64,000 nucleotides of DNA from Aldehydirespirator sp028819505 (GCA_965207755.1 OZ242297.1:3162001-3226000); one strand, 5' to 3'; shown: positions 16,695-25,317, counted from the first letter of the stretch. Notes: a model not told the origin generated them from the sequence alone. Numbers and translations are program-made.

Positions 16695-17435
16695 ATGAGC
16701 TCGATAGTGGCTGGTCCTCCCGAGGTGGAAATCGACTACCCGGAGGGACCGCAAGTGCCGGAAGGAGACCTGCAGACGCGGCGCCGCGTGGAATTGCTGG
16801 TGGCGCTGCGCCGCTGGTACGCGGGCCGCGCCGACATCGAGGGCGCCTGGGTGTGCAGCGACCTCAACATCTACTACCGCGAGGGCGACCCCACGGTGGT
16901 GGTGGCACCCGACATCGCGGTGGCGTTCGGGGTGGACCTCGCCGCGGTGGAGAACCAGCCCTCCTACAGGGTGTGGGCGGCCGGCGCAGCGCCGTGCTTC
17001 GCGCTGGAGATAGCGTCGGCCAAGACGGTGCGCACGGATCTGTATGTGAAGCCGGCCAAGTACGCCGAGCTCGGCGTGGACGAGTACTGGCGCTTCGACC
17101 CCACCGGCGGCGACCTGCTGGACCCGCCGCTTCAGGGCGAGCGGCGCCTTTCGGGACGCTGGACGCCGATCCGGGTCGCGCCCGACGGCGACGGGCTGCG
17201 CGGCCGCAGCGACGTGCTCGGCCTGGACCTGTGCTGGCGGCCGCCCAAACTGCGACTCTGGGACATCGCCGCGGGCGCCTGGATCCCAGACCACGACGAC
17301 CTGATCGCACAAGCCGACGCCGCCGAAGCCCGCGTCAACGAGCAGGCCAGACGAGCCGACGCTGAGGCCTCCGCCCGGCGGGCCGCGGAGGCAGAACTCG
17401 CCGAACTCCGTACCCGCCTGGGCGACTCCCCCTGA
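16695..17435 (+). CDS. Uma2 family (DUF820) putative endonuclease
   Basis: This protein of about 246 aa has a PD-(D/E)xK-type fold seen in Uma2 proteins. Family features are 'SDLNIYYREGD' and 'VVVAPDIAVAFGV' (the Asp of the nuclease core), then 'CFALEIASAKTVRTDLYVKPAKYAELGVDEYW' with the E...K pair and the helix 'KYAELGVDEYW'. A C-terminal tail of about 50 residues is an Ala/Glu/Arg-rich coiled coil. ATG 16695 is preferred to earlier in-frame starts because it follows a purine-rich site (cgggagcgagtcggagg) and the conserved domain begins soon after. Uma2 genes are common in large cyanobacterial and actinobacterial genomes; their function is unknown. Confidence 0.75.
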   Translation: MSSIVAGPPEVEIDYPEGPQVPEGDLQTRRRVELLVALRRWYAGRADIEGAWVCSDLNIYYREGDPTVVVAPDIAVAFGVDLAAVENQPSYRVWAAGAAPCFALEIASAKTVRTDLYVKPAKYAELGVDEYWRFDPTGGDLLDPPLQGERRLSGRWTPIRVAPDGDGLRGRSDVLGLDLCWRPPKLRLWDIAAGAWIPDHDDLIAQADAAEARVNEQARRADAEASARRAAEAELAELRTRLGDSP

Positions 17436-17732
17436 CCGCCTCGACGACGTTCCCGTAGGCCGCGGCAACGGGCACCTCCGGCTCGCCCTCGCGTCGTTCG
17501 ACGACCTGGACGGGTACACAGCGCGCTGCTCAGGCACAAACTCGGCGCTTGAGGCAGACGATGATCGCCAGAAACGCGCGCTCCGGCGTGCCGCGGCCAC
17601 ATGCTGAGACGAACCCCTTGCTACTGCTCTTGAGCGCGATGGCGATGGCAGCCAGCGACAAGGCGCCCGCGGGCAAGTGCAGCAACGGCCTGTACCTGTG
17701 ACCCGCTGGACCGAGGCCACGGGCGCGGCCCT

Positions 17733-19277
17733 TCAGACAAGGACAGCTTGGGTGTCGTGCTGCGCCGCACGGGCTCTGCGCAGCGCGGCTCGAGCGGCTT
17801 GCGGCCCCGCCGGCCCGGCCCTGCTGTCGGCACCGGACTCTGCTTCACCACCAGCCCGACCCCCGTCGCCGGGCCCGGCTCTGTCCCCACTGCGGGACCG
17901 AGCCGCGGCATCGACTGTCTGCCCGGACGGGCCGAACAGGGCAGCGGTGTCGGGCATGTGGGCTGGGCCGTGGTGGATGCGGTCGGGTGGTGAGATGGTG
18001 TGTTTGCCGTCGCTGGCGTCCACCACTTGCCAGCGGTGGTCGTGGATCTTGGCGTGACAGCCCCAGCACAGCGGTATGAGGTTGTCCAAATCGGTGCCGC
18101 CGCCACACGCGAAGGGATCCATATGGTGGGCATGCACCTTGTGTTCGTCGGGCTCGCCGCAGCCGGCGCAGCCGCCATAGAGCGCCATCAGCGCCTGGAA
18201 CTGCGACTCGGTGGCCCTGCGGGTGTTGCGGCCCTTCCACATGGGCACGCCCTTGGCGCTGAGCACCAGCCCGAACCACGACGACTCACCCGCAAGCCGC
18301 TCGATCACCGAAGCCGGGAGCGGATCGCCGTCAGCAGTGGAGACCATCAACGCTTCGGTGTCGGGATCGAGCCGGGCCACCAGCGCAACGTCGGCATAGG
18401 GCTTGCCCCCACCAGCCGTGCCTGCGGTCATGTTCTCGAACGCGTCGGCCATGCACTGCTGCAACGAGCGCGTCTCGCCTCCGGCGCGGGCCGGGCCCTC
18501 ACCAGTGCCATGCAGGCTGCGGGCGTGCTTGTTGCCGGCGGCGGCGAGATTGCGAGCTTGGCCGCTGCGGGCGTCCTGCGGGCCGCGGGCACCGCCGTTG
18601 CCAGCGTCATGCATGCCGCGGGCGTGTCTCTTGTCGGCGTCATAGAGGCGGTGGGCGTCGCGGTTGAGCCGGTTGCGGATGCGCCGTCCGGTCACCGGGT
18701 CGAACTGCCCGTAGAGATGCACCATGCCGTCGTCGCCGTTCCACATCCGCACCGCCCGCCGAGCCCGCAGACGCCGATACTCGGCCTCGCCATCGTCGGC
18801 CTGGCGCTCAGCAGTCCACCGCTTGACCTCCTTGGCGAACTGCTCCGCCGGCAGCGACTCCGCATTGGCCAGCAACTCACCATCGGACTCGACCGCCGCG
18901 GCGCTGGTCTTGCCGAGCGCGTCGGCGAGCCTCCCCGCGTTCGCGACCGACACCCGGCCATCCTCGACGGCGTCGCGCACCGCGGGCATCGCGCCGATGG
19001 CCTCGATGGTCCGCACCTGGCTACGGGCATCATTCCGCGACATCCCGGTGCTCTCAGCCAACACATGAGCTCCGCCGTCGCCATGGCTGCGGCTGCCGGC
19101 CACACTCGCCGCGGCCACAGCCTGCACAGTGTCGAGCTTGCCGCGCACCGCCCTGGTCCCAGACAGCACACCAAGCAGTTCCTCAGACGAGGCCTCGCCC
19201 CCCTTGAGACACGCCAGCAACTCCGACGCCGCCGCGTCAAGCCGCTCGACCAGTTCGATCAACATGAGAACCATCAT
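17733..19277 (-). CDS. DUF222 / HNH endonuclease domain protein (13E12-repeat-like)
   Basis: This 514-aa protein has an N-terminal DUF222 helical domain (residues 1-190, with 'LAESTGMSRNDARSQVRTI' and 'ALGKTSAAAVESDGELL'). An Ala/Gly/Arg/His-rich insert near 205-265 carries degenerate repeats (KHARGMHDAGN, QARNLAAAGN, KHARSLHGTGE). The C-terminal HNH nuclease motif 'CAGCG..VHAHHMDPFACGG' is followed by 'DLDNLIPLCWGCHAKIH' near 398-440, with two CxxC zinc pairs. Such proteins occur in many copies in actinobacteria, resemble the Mycobacterium 13E12 repeat family and are often linked to mobile DNA. It sits alone inside the accessory block between hpt and tilS. Confidence 0.85.
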   Translation of the reverse strand: MMVLMLIELVERLDAAASELLACLKGGEASSEELLGVLSGTRAVRGKLDTVQAVAAASVAGSRSHGDGGAHVLAESTGMSRNDARSQVRTIEAIGAMPAVRDAVEDGRVSVANAGRLADALGKTSAAAVESDGELLANAESLPAEQFAKEVKRWTAERQADDGEAEYRRLRARRAVRMWNGDDGMVHLYGQFDPVTGRRIRNRLNRDAHRLYDADKRHARGMHDAGNGGARGPQDARSGQARNLAAAGNKHARSLHGTGEGPARAGGETRSLQQCMADAFENMTAGTAGGGKPYADVALVARLDPDTEALMVSTADGDPLPASVIERLAGESSWFGLVLSAKGVPMWKGRNTRRATESQFQALMALYGGCAGCGEPDEHKVHAHHMDPFACGGGTDLDNLIPLCWGCHAKIHDHRWQVVDASDGKHTISPPDRIHHGPAHMPDTAALFGPSGQTVDAAARSRSGDRAGPGDGGRAGGEAESGADSRAGPAGPQAARAALRRARAAQHDTQAVLV

Positions 19278-19469
19278 GCCACACCCCTATGACATCTGTC
19301 AAGCATTTACATGCTACTCGATTAACTTTTTTGGATTGCCAGTCGGCAGGAACCGGGTATGGGCCGAGAGCGCGGTCCGCAACGAGCAACAGGCGTCCCG
19401 CCGGATGCGCGCTGCCGAGCCCCGAGTCCTGACCACCGCCGCAGATTTCGGTGACTGCTTAGAGGCCGA

Positions 19470-19589
19470 GCGGATAGGTGAGCGAGACCGGCGCATACGG
19501 CGCGAGGCCGTGGCCCGAGCGGCCCGTGAGCGCAGCGAACAAGAGCGGGAAACACCCCCTCTCGACGCGAGGCGTTTGCACCTATCCGC
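19470..19589 (+). repeat. Dispersed palindromic element, copy A
   Basis: The ends form a perfect 11-bp stem: gcggataggtg (19470-19480) with cacctatccgc (19579-19589). The conserved core 19511-19557 is shared with copy B. It sits in the 400-base gap between the HNH gene and a hypothetical gene. Confidence 0.85.
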
Positions 19590-19683
19590 GCAGCCCCTTA
19601 CGTGCCTGACCACCAGGCCACATCGCCGGCCGGAACCCGTCGCGAGCGCCACATGGCGAGCGGCGCTGCGTGTCGGCGACCGA

Positions 19684-20088
19684 TCAGTCGGTCGAAGGCG
19701 GCCAGCGGCCGAGTTCCGCCAGTTCCGCGATGCTGGGAAGGGGATCGGTGCCGCGTTGGCATGCGACGTGGCGTCGCCGGTACATCCTCTGAACAGCGTC
19801 GTTCGACTCCAGGCCAAACAGGCCGGCGGGCTCGCACTCGACGAGCATCCTGTCGAAGAGCGCCTCCTTCACCCGCGCCGCTTCCTTGCCCGGCATCTGC
19901 GTGTCGTTGAACCACGCGTTGTCGGGCTGCCATCCCGTCTTGGCCCGGATGGAGTCCAGTGTCGCCTCGGCCCACTGCGCCCTGCGGACCGTGAACAGGT
20001 GCGTCGCCCAGCCGTGCCGGGCCGTCTCCGAGAGCCACTTGACCAACTCCGGGCGATACTGCTCGACTTCCAGGATGGTCCGGGCCAT
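19684..20088 (-). CDS. Hypothetical protein
   Basis: This 134-aa product is unlike any family I recognise. The composition is normal for a soluble protein. The N-terminal half is helical ('LEVEQYRPELVKWLSETARHGW', then 'LFTVRRAQWAEATLDSI'), and a His/Arg-rich 'VQRMYRRRHVACQRG' lies near the end. It could be the surviving part of a larger gene cut by the broken IS30 element that begins 11 bases upstream of its start codon. Codon use looks like the backbone. Confidence 0.4.
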   Translation of the reverse strand: MARTILEVEQYRPELVKWLSETARHGWATHLFTVRRAQWAEATLDSIRAKTGWQPDNAWFNDTQMPGKEAARVKEALFDRMLVECEPAGLFGLESNDAVQRMYRRRHVACQRGTDPLPSIAELAELGRWPPSTD

Positions 20089-20098
20089 CCCCAGACGC

Positions 20099-20837
20099 CC
20101 CGCAGAGGTGTGCGCGGAGACGATCTATCGCGCCGTCCATCCAGTGGGTAGGGGGCACAGGACCCCAGCGCCCGCAGAGGTGTGCGCGGAGACGATCTAT
20201 CGCGCCTGCTATGACCACACCGGCCGCCGGGGCCTGCCCGAGGGCTCCTGGCGTCTTCTGCCGCGCCGCTGCCGAAGACGCAAGCCACGAGGCCGGCACA
20301 CAAAAGCCCAGCCCGCTGGGCGATTTCAAGGCGATAGCCGAACGCCCCGCCGCCGTCGAGGGCCGCCGCGAGGCCGGCCACTGGGAGCGCGACTTGATCA
20401 TCGGGCGAGCCAACCGCTCAGCGGTGGCCACCCTCACTGAGCGCACCAGCCGCCAGACCCTCACCGTCGGCCTGCCCGACGGCTACGACGCCCGCCGCAC
20501 CGCCGCCGCGGTCACCGCCGCGCCGGCCCGCCAGCCCAAGCACCTGGTCAAGACCCTCACCTGGGACCAGGGCCGCGAGATGGCCCGCCGGCCAGACATC
20601 GAAGCAGCCCTCGACATCGACGTCTACTTCTGTGACCCCCACAGCCCCTGGCAGCGGCCCACCAACGAGCACACCAACGGCCTGCTGCGACGCCGGCTGC
20701 CCAAAAGCACCGAACTCAACGTCGGCCAAGCCCGCCTCGCCGTCATCGAGGACAACCTCAACACCATGCCCCGCAAGCTCCACGACTGGGACTCAGCCCA
20801 CAGCGTCTATGCTGAGCTGACTTGCAACCACCGGTAG
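20099..20837 (+). pseudogene. IS30 family transposase, 5'-truncated and frameshifted
   Basis: The 3' part (from about 20330 to 20837) encodes the IS30 DDE catalytic region: 'GHWERDLIIG' (first Asp; Gly before it replaced by Arg), 'TLTWDQGREMA' (second Asp), 'IDVYFCDPHSPWQRPTNEHTNGLLRRRLPK' (Glu) and a normal C-terminus. The central linker reads in another frame ('AETIYRACYDHTGRRGLPEGSWRLLPRRCRRRKPRGR'), so there is a frameshift near 20300-20335. The N-terminal helix-turn-helix is missing. A 36-bp segment encoding 'AETIYRA' is duplicated (20099-20134 and 20171-20206, 72-bp period). The element cannot transpose, and no terminal inverted repeats were identified. Confidence 0.85.
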
Positions 20838-20840
20838 AGC

Positions 20841-21044
20841 TTGCCGACCCTCCAAGAGGAGATGCCTCGTCAACTCGCCTGGATGAAGAAGGCTGGCGTC
20901 AATGTGGGGCGCTACAACATGCTAAAGCTGCGCCACATTACTGATCAGGCTGACTGGATTCTGGCCAAAGCCTGGGGGATTGAGGACGCTTTCGAAGCGG
21001 CCGGGAATCTGCGGGATCGGATGGTGTTCGGGAACAAGGAATGA
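20841..21044 (+). CDS. Small hypothetical protein or gene fragment
   Basis: A 60-67 residue reading frame (TTG 20841 or ATG 20862) reads 'MPRQLAWMKKAGVNVGRYN', then a helix with 'DQADWILAKAWGIEDAFEAA'. Its stop overlaps another short frame (ATGA at 21041), which runs into the back of the toxin gene below. This looks like the remains of a two-gene unit cut by insertion of the toxin-antitoxin module. I cannot assign a family. Confidence 0.35.
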   Translation: MPTLQEEMPRQLAWMKKAGVNVGRYNMLKLRHITDQADWILAKAWGIEDAFEAAGNLRDRMVFGNKE

Positions 21045-21140
21045 CGAAACTGCCTTCTCTCAGTTCGGGGATGTACGCGTCCTTCATGGGCAAGTCGGGT
21101 CAGGTGTCCACTCCATTCTTGGGCGCAACGCGAGGACACA

Positions 21141-21572
21141 TCACCTCTGGAGGCGTGGGCGGCCTCTCGAGTATTGGATCCAAGTACGCGGACCGTACAG
21201 CAAGACACCGAGATGATCCTGCCAAGCGGTCACCCTGCGGGCGATGGTGTCGATCTGATATTGGAGCCCGCGCAACTGAGCGACGAACATAATGACCTCA
21301 AGGCCCAGTTCCGTGAGCCCGGACGTGCGAGCCCTGCGGCCGCGGAAGTCGTCGTCGCAGGTGACGAGCACCCGTTCGTTGGCCGCGCACCAGCGAGCCA
21401 CGTCTTCATCGGACGCGTCCGACCGGCCTCTGGCAGATGACGCGAGTGCAGCGACGCGTGAGACATGGATGACATCGGCAACGTTCGGATCAATTGCCTC
21501 CGCGACCCGGAAGGAGAGGTTCGCGTCGAGACAGAAGCGCACCCCGCCGGGCCTAGATGGCGTACTCGGCAA
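21141..21572 (-). CDS. DUF5615 PIN-like toxin
   Basis: This 143-aa protein has the DUF5615 signature: 'RFCLDANLSFRVAEAI' with the first Asp, 'VIHVSRVAAL', 'ASDEDVARWCAANERVLVTCDDDF' (the two further acidic sites), then 'GLTELGLEVIMFV'. PIN-like proteins of this kind are predicted ribonuclease toxins. Its ATG (21572) lies inside the last codons of the DUF433 gene, an overlap of 20 bases, which means coupled translation with the antitoxin. It is the second module of this type in the window. Confidence 0.8.
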   Translation of the reverse strand: MPSTPSRPGGVRFCLDANLSFRVAEAIDPNVADVIHVSRVAALASSARGRSDASDEDVARWCAANERVLVTCDDDFRGRRARTSGLTELGLEVIMFVAQLRGLQYQIDTIARRVTAWQDHLGVLLYGPRTWIQYSRGRPRLQR

Positions 21573-22215
21573 CGCCTCTCACCTGACAGACGCTCAACTC
21601 GTACCAGTCGGCGACCTCCCATTCGGTCGCGTCGGCCAGGTTGGCAAGAATCGTCTTGACCGGAATACGGGTCCCGCGAACCGTCGGCGCTCCGAAGCAC
21701 ACGAGGGGGTCGATGCCGACCCACGGGGATATGTCCCAGGCCGCTGCCGCGTCGTTCACGAAGCGGATCTCGTCGGCGAAGGTCCGCACGGCGTCGCGGA
21801 ACGCCAGCTGCCGACGGTTGCGGCCGACGAGTTCCTCGGTGCGGCCCACAACGTCGGCCCACACGCTCACGCCGTCGGTGAAGAACGAGCGGTGAGCCAG
21901 GGGTCGTGCGACATCCGGCTCGGCGGTACGCAGAGCCTCGAGCACCTTGCGGACCTTCTGCAACGAGGTTCCCTGGTCCCGGAAGCGGCGCACCGTCTCG
22001 AGGCTCACGAGGTCGAGGAAGCTGGCGGTCTCCATGGAGTGCGGGCCGCCCGTCGGAGCGATGATCACAGCCAGCCACCGCCGCAGCTGCTCGCGGGTCG
22101 CCAGGCTGTGCCGTCCCACGATGGCGGCCGCCTGCGGGAACGAGTAGATCCCCTCGGACAGGCGCGCCACAGCGTCAGCAGCGTGCGCAGTGGCGGCGGT
22201 CGGGGGTTGCCTCAC
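21553..22215 (-). CDS. DUF433 antitoxin
   Basis: This 220-aa protein pairs with the DUF5615 toxin downstream. The N-terminal half resembles a MerR-like winged helix ('YSFPQAAAIVGRHSLATREQLRRW', then 'SFLDLVSLETVRRFRDQGTSLQKVRKVLEAL'). The C-terminal 60 residues are DUF433 ('VCFGAPTVRGTRIPVKTIL', 'WEVADWYELSVCQVRGVAEYAI'). The layout, DNA-binding head plus DUF433, is the known one for these antitoxins and suggests autorepression of the operon. Confidence 0.8.
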   Translation of the reverse strand: MRQPPTAATAHAADAVARLSEGIYSFPQAAAIVGRHSLATREQLRRWLAVIIAPTGGPHSMETASFLDLVSLETVRRFRDQGTSLQKVRKVLEALRTAEPDVARPLAHRSFFTDGVSVWADVVGRTEELVGRNRRQLAFRDAVRTFADEIRFVNDAAAAWDISPWVGIDPLVCFGAPTVRGTRIPVKTILANLADATEWEVADWYELSVCQVRGVAEYAI

Positions 22216-22347
22216 GGGTTCAACGGTAACGCGGGACCAGCGGTGAGCGAGGGCCCGGCCCGGCTCTGGTGCCGGTGCGACCAGAGCGCAGCCGCCGACA
22301 CCCTATTCGCAAGCCTTTCGGTTGCGGCAAACAAGGCGGGATGGAAC

Positions 22348-23586
22348 TCAGTTCCAGAGGGTGCAGATCGGGATCGCTTCGATGCGGTCGCTGAGCGTGA
22401 ACCGGTTGGGGCCGGTGTGCAGTACCGCGCCGGCCTTGAACTGCTCGCCGAGCGTGTCGCGCAGCCACATGAGATGCTTGGCGTGAGCAGGCCTGGGAGC
22501 GCCGTGGGCCTTGATCTCGACCCCGATGAGCCCGCGTGCTCGGAGGTCGGCCACCAAGTCCACCTCGTGGCGGCCGTTTCGGTCGCGCATGTGATACAGG
22601 CGGGGCCGCAGCGGGTCGAACACGGCCTCTGTGCGCAGCTGGTTGGTCACGAACGTGTCGATGAGCCGGCCCAGCAGATCGCCGTTGCCCATGACCGCCG
22701 CGGTTTCCGCGCCGACGGCCGAACCCCACAGGCCGGTGTCGGCCACGTGACGCTTGGGCATCCGCGCGAGGCGCTTGAGGAGGCTGCTGCTCCACGCCGG
22801 GAGTTCGTGGACCACGCCGAGATCTTGCAGCAGGCCGGTGTAGGAGCTCACCGTTCGACTGTCGATCCCCGCGACCCGTGCCAGGGTCGTTTCATGCACC
22901 GGGCTGGCCGAACACGCCGCGTAGGCCGTGAAGAAGGCGGCCAGGCGGGCAGTGTCGGCACCGTTGTGGCCTTGGGCGCGCTCGTGGACGAGGAGCTGCC
23001 CGAGGTAGCTGTCGAGCCATTCGCGCCTCGCCGCGTCGTCGAGTTCGAGCGCAGGCTCCGGGAAGCCGCCCCGGAGCGCAAGTTCGACATAGCCGCGCAA
23101 GTCGGGGGCGTCGGCCACGAAACCGGCGCGCTCGCCCGCCAGCAGGCCGCTGAAGAACGGCCGCGCCGGTCGCTTCAGCATCTCACGCAAGGTCATCGGG
23201 TGCATCGCGAGCCGGATCAGGCGCCCGGTGCCAGGCCACAGCCCCGGACCGGCGTCGAAGCGGGCCGGGCCTGTGAGGATGAACCTTCCCGGACGGCGCT
23301 CAGTGTCGACCGCTCGCTTGACGGCGCCCACAACCGACGGGCAGGCCTGCCATTCGTCGAGCAGCACAGGTTCGGCACGGCCCTTGAGGGCGGAGTCGGG
23401 GTCGGCTTCGAAGGCTGCGGCCTCGAGGGGGTTGTCGAGCCGCACCGTGCTTGCAGCGTGGCGAAGGGCTGTGGTCGTCTTGCCGGAAGCTCGCGCGCCG
23501 GTGATCATCACCGTCGGCGACGCAGCCAGGATCTCGGCCAGCCAGGCGTCGGCCATACGCTCCACGTAAGGCGCCATGTAGGGCAT
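22348..23586 (-). CDS. AAA_14 / DUF4143 family ATPase
   Basis: This protein of about 412 aa has an N-terminal P-loop ('MITGARASGKTTTALRHAA', Walker A GARASGKT) and Walker B 'PVLLDEWQACP'. The middle 'LTGPARF' and 'HPMTLREML' are typical of the family. The C-terminal DUF4143 nuclease-like domain has 'RMPKRHVADTGLWG' and 'RNGRHEVDLVADLRARGLIGVEIKA', the E.D...EIK pattern of PD-(D/E)xK folds. Such genes are abundant in defence and toxin-rich regions; their substrate is unknown. ATG 23586 is chosen because earlier codons fall in a 23-bp repeat array that could be its operator. The second intact family member is at 25318-26562. Confidence 0.85.
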   Translation of the reverse strand: MPYMAPYVERMADAWLAEILAASPTVMITGARASGKTTTALRHAASTVRLDNPLEAAAFEADPDSALKGRAEPVLLDEWQACPSVVGAVKRAVDTERRPGRFILTGPARFDAGPGLWPGTGRLIRLAMHPMTLREMLKRPARPFFSGLLAGERAGFVADAPDLRGYVELALRGGFPEPALELDDAARREWLDSYLGQLLVHERAQGHNGADTARLAAFFTAYAACSASPVHETTLARVAGIDSRTVSSYTGLLQDLGVVHELPAWSSSLLKRLARMPKRHVADTGLWGSAVGAETAAVMGNGDLLGRLIDTFVTNQLRTEAVFDPLRPRLYHMRDRNGRHEVDLVADLRARGLIGVEIKAHGAPRPAHAKHLMWLRDTLGEQFKAGAVLHTGPNRFTLSDRIEAIPICTLWN

Positions 23587-23606
23587 GCTACCCGCGCCGC
23601 TTGTCC

Positions 23607-23744
23607 TGATGCACTTTTTGCGCATTGTCCGATGCTTGTTTTGCGCAACCAGCGACGCGTCTTCTGCACAATCTGCCATGCTTGTTTTGCACAACTCGCG
23701 ATGGTTCTTTTGCGCAACCTGCGATGCTTGTTTTGCGCACTATC
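23607..23744. repeat. Six tandem 23-bp units upstream of the DUF4143 ATPase gene
   Basis: Units start at 23607, 23630, 23653, 23676, 23699 and 23722, each exactly 23 bases, with consensus cgatgcttgttttgcgcaac plus three variable bases. The unit contains the self-complementary hexamer tgcgca, or tgcaca in two units. A 23-base period cannot encode a repeated peptide in one frame, and the array is much richer in A/T than its surroundings. It lies 20-160 bases upstream of ATG 23586, so an iterated operator or other binding-site array is the likely reading. Confidence 0.85.
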
Positions 23745-23780
23745 GGTGCATCAAGCGCTCAGCGCCGACCAGGCCTCGCC

Positions 23781-23903
23781 GTGCCGCTGATCCTCGACAA
23801 CATAGAGCTCGACACGGAGCGTGAGCTTCTGGCGACGCTGGCGGCCTCGTATCGGTTGGATGCGTCCCCGTCCACCACATCGACGAGACGGCAGCGGCGC
23901 TGA
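23781..23903 (+). pseudogene. Possible N-terminal fragment of a PLD/helicase-type protein
   Basis: A 40-codon frame from GTG reads 'PLILDNIELDTERELLATLAASYRLD' and then degenerates. Phospholipase-D-containing helicases of defence loci begin with a similar 'DNI...L...L..S.R.D' helix. Only this opening is present, so it is at best a remnant truncated next to tilS. The call rests on a short similarity and is tentative. Confidence 0.3.
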
Positions 23904-23932
23904 CGCCCGCGCCACGCGGATGCAGGCCGGAT

Positions 23933-24943
23933 TCACCCCGACGGGTCGGGACGGCAGGGCTCGATGCGGAGGCGGCCGGCGGTGCGGGCCACTCTGTGGC
24001 CTCCGGTGATCTCGGTGGCGATGCCAAGACCCGCCGCGACGTCGAGAACCCGGCCGATCGAGGCGGCTGTCGGAGCCGAGCCGACGGCCGCGGCGATCCA
24101 GCTCCTCAGCGCCTCGGCCGCCACCGCTCTCGGTGCGGCGGCGAGCGCGGCCGCGCTTGTGGGATCGATCTCAGCGGCCAACCCGGCGATCACCTCCAGC
24201 GCCTGGGAGGCCAGATCGGCGTGGCGATTCAGGAGGGGAACCGGGTCGCGCCCGAGAGCGTTCGCCAGTGCGGGCATCACCTCGTTTCGTATGGCCACCC
24301 GGGCGAACGACAGGTCATCGTTCATGGAGTCGTGCACCGTCGCGAGGCCGAGCAGCTCGCACAGGGCCCGGGTCTCGGAACGGCGCAGCCCCAGCAGGGG
24401 GCGGCCCACACCGGCATGGGGGGCCGACGCGCCGGCGAGGCCCGCGCCCCGGCCGATGTTGAACAGCACGGTCTCGGCCCGGTCGTCGGCGGTGTGGCCG
24501 ACCAGCACGTCGCCGGGCAGCGCCCCGTAGCGGGCGGCCCGTGCCCGGGCCTCGAGGTTGGGGCCGGGATCCACCCGCACCCGGCGCAGTTCGAAGGCGG
24601 CGCCCAGCCGGGAGGCGACGACCCGGGCCGCTTCGGCGTCGGAACCCGACGTGGGGCGCAGGCCGTGGTCGACGTGCCAGGCGGTGACCTCCAACCCGGC
24701 CGCGGCTGCCAGAGCCACCAAGGCCGCCGAGTCGGGGCCGCCCGACAGACCGCAGGCCACGGCCGCGCCGGCCGCCGGAAAGTCGCATCGGGCCAACAGC
24801 GCACCGACATCGAGGGCTGGCCCCGAATCGACACCCGATCGGCCGGTGACGGAGCCCGCGACCGTGCCGCTCACCGCACCGAGGACGGACCCGGGCTCGA
24901 CACCCGATCGGCCGGTGACGGAGCCCGCGACCGTGCCGCTCAC
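23933..24943 (-). CDS. tilS: tRNA(Ile)-lysidine synthase
   Basis: TilS adds lysidine to C34 of the AUA-reading tRNA-Ile. The ATP-pyrophosphatase motif 'CGLSGGPDSAALVAL' (SGGxDS), 'VDHGLRPTS', 'VLVGHTADDRAETVLFNIGRGAG' and 'RPLLGLRRSETRAL' are all present. The C-terminal part is short, as in actinobacterial enzymes. The start is unclear: a 47-bp in-frame direct repeat (69-bp period) encodes 'VSGTVAGSVTGRSGV' twice before the catalytic domain, so starts at GTG 24943 or GTG 24874 are both possible. In the usual actinobacterial order tilS lies between DUF2342 and hpt; here both borders carry inserted accessory genes. Confidence 0.9.
   Translation of the reverse strand: MSGTVAGSVTGRSGVEPGSVLGAVSGTVAGSVTGRSGVDSGPALDVGALLARCDFPAAGAAVACGLSGGPDSAALVALAAAAGLEVTAWHVDHGLRPTSGSDAEAARVVASRLGAAFELRRVRVDPGPNLEARARAARYGALPGDVLVGHTADDRAETVLFNIGRGAGLAGASAPHAGVGRPLLGLRRSETRALCELLGLATVHDSMNDDLSFARVAIRNEVMPALANALGRDPVPLLNRHADLASQALEVIAGLAAEIDPTSAAALAAAPRAVAAEALRSWIAAAVGSAPTAASIGRVLDVAAGLGIATEITGGHRVARTAGRLRIEPCRPDPSG
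24828..24943 (-). repeat. 47-bp direct repeat, 69-bp period, in the tilS 5' coding region
   Basis: 24828-24874 and 24897-24943 are identical. Because 69 is a multiple of three the duplication is in frame and adds 23 residues to any protein starting at the upstream GTG. Each copy begins with GTGAGC, so each offers a start codon. Confidence 0.9.
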
Positions 24944-25317
24944 GCCAGCAAGGTCTCTTGGACGGGGGCGGTGACGGTGGCCGCGACATGCTGTGGGCAC
25001 GGATCGAGCAACGCCACTTCGATCAGTTTCGACCGGAAACCCGCATGAGCCACAACCGCCCACAGTACCCGACACCCAAGACGACTCTCGCTTGGACGAC
25101 CCGTTGCCGCCCGCATGATCTCCCACCATCGGCCGCGTGGGCACGACGTCCACCTCCTCTTGCTGGAAGCACCAGTCGGATCTGCTCGTCTCGAATGTCC
25201 GCCTGCTCCAATTGCTAGACGAATCTGTCAGTTGCTAACAGACGATAATGGCAGTAACGTCCGGACGCAAATGGCAGCAGACCGCTTGTGAGGTGGTCAG
25301 CAGGGAGGGCGCCGAAA
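24944..25317. other. Divergent intergenic region between tilS and the second DUF4143 ATPase
   Basis: No gene is supported. An AT-richer patch at 25205-25260 has a short dyad (gtcagttgctaac) and a gataat that could be a -10 element. A good ribosome site (gggaggg, 25304-25310) precedes GTG 25318 of the ATPase gene. Confidence 0.4.

Noticed and set aside
20980..21292. Two overlapping short plus-strand frames opposite the DUF5615 toxin
   Set aside because: No start signal or family. They run antisense into a well-supported toxin gene.
23607..23744. CRISPR array of 23-bp repeats
   Set aside because: Units are head to tail without spacers, so it is a tandem binding-site-like array.
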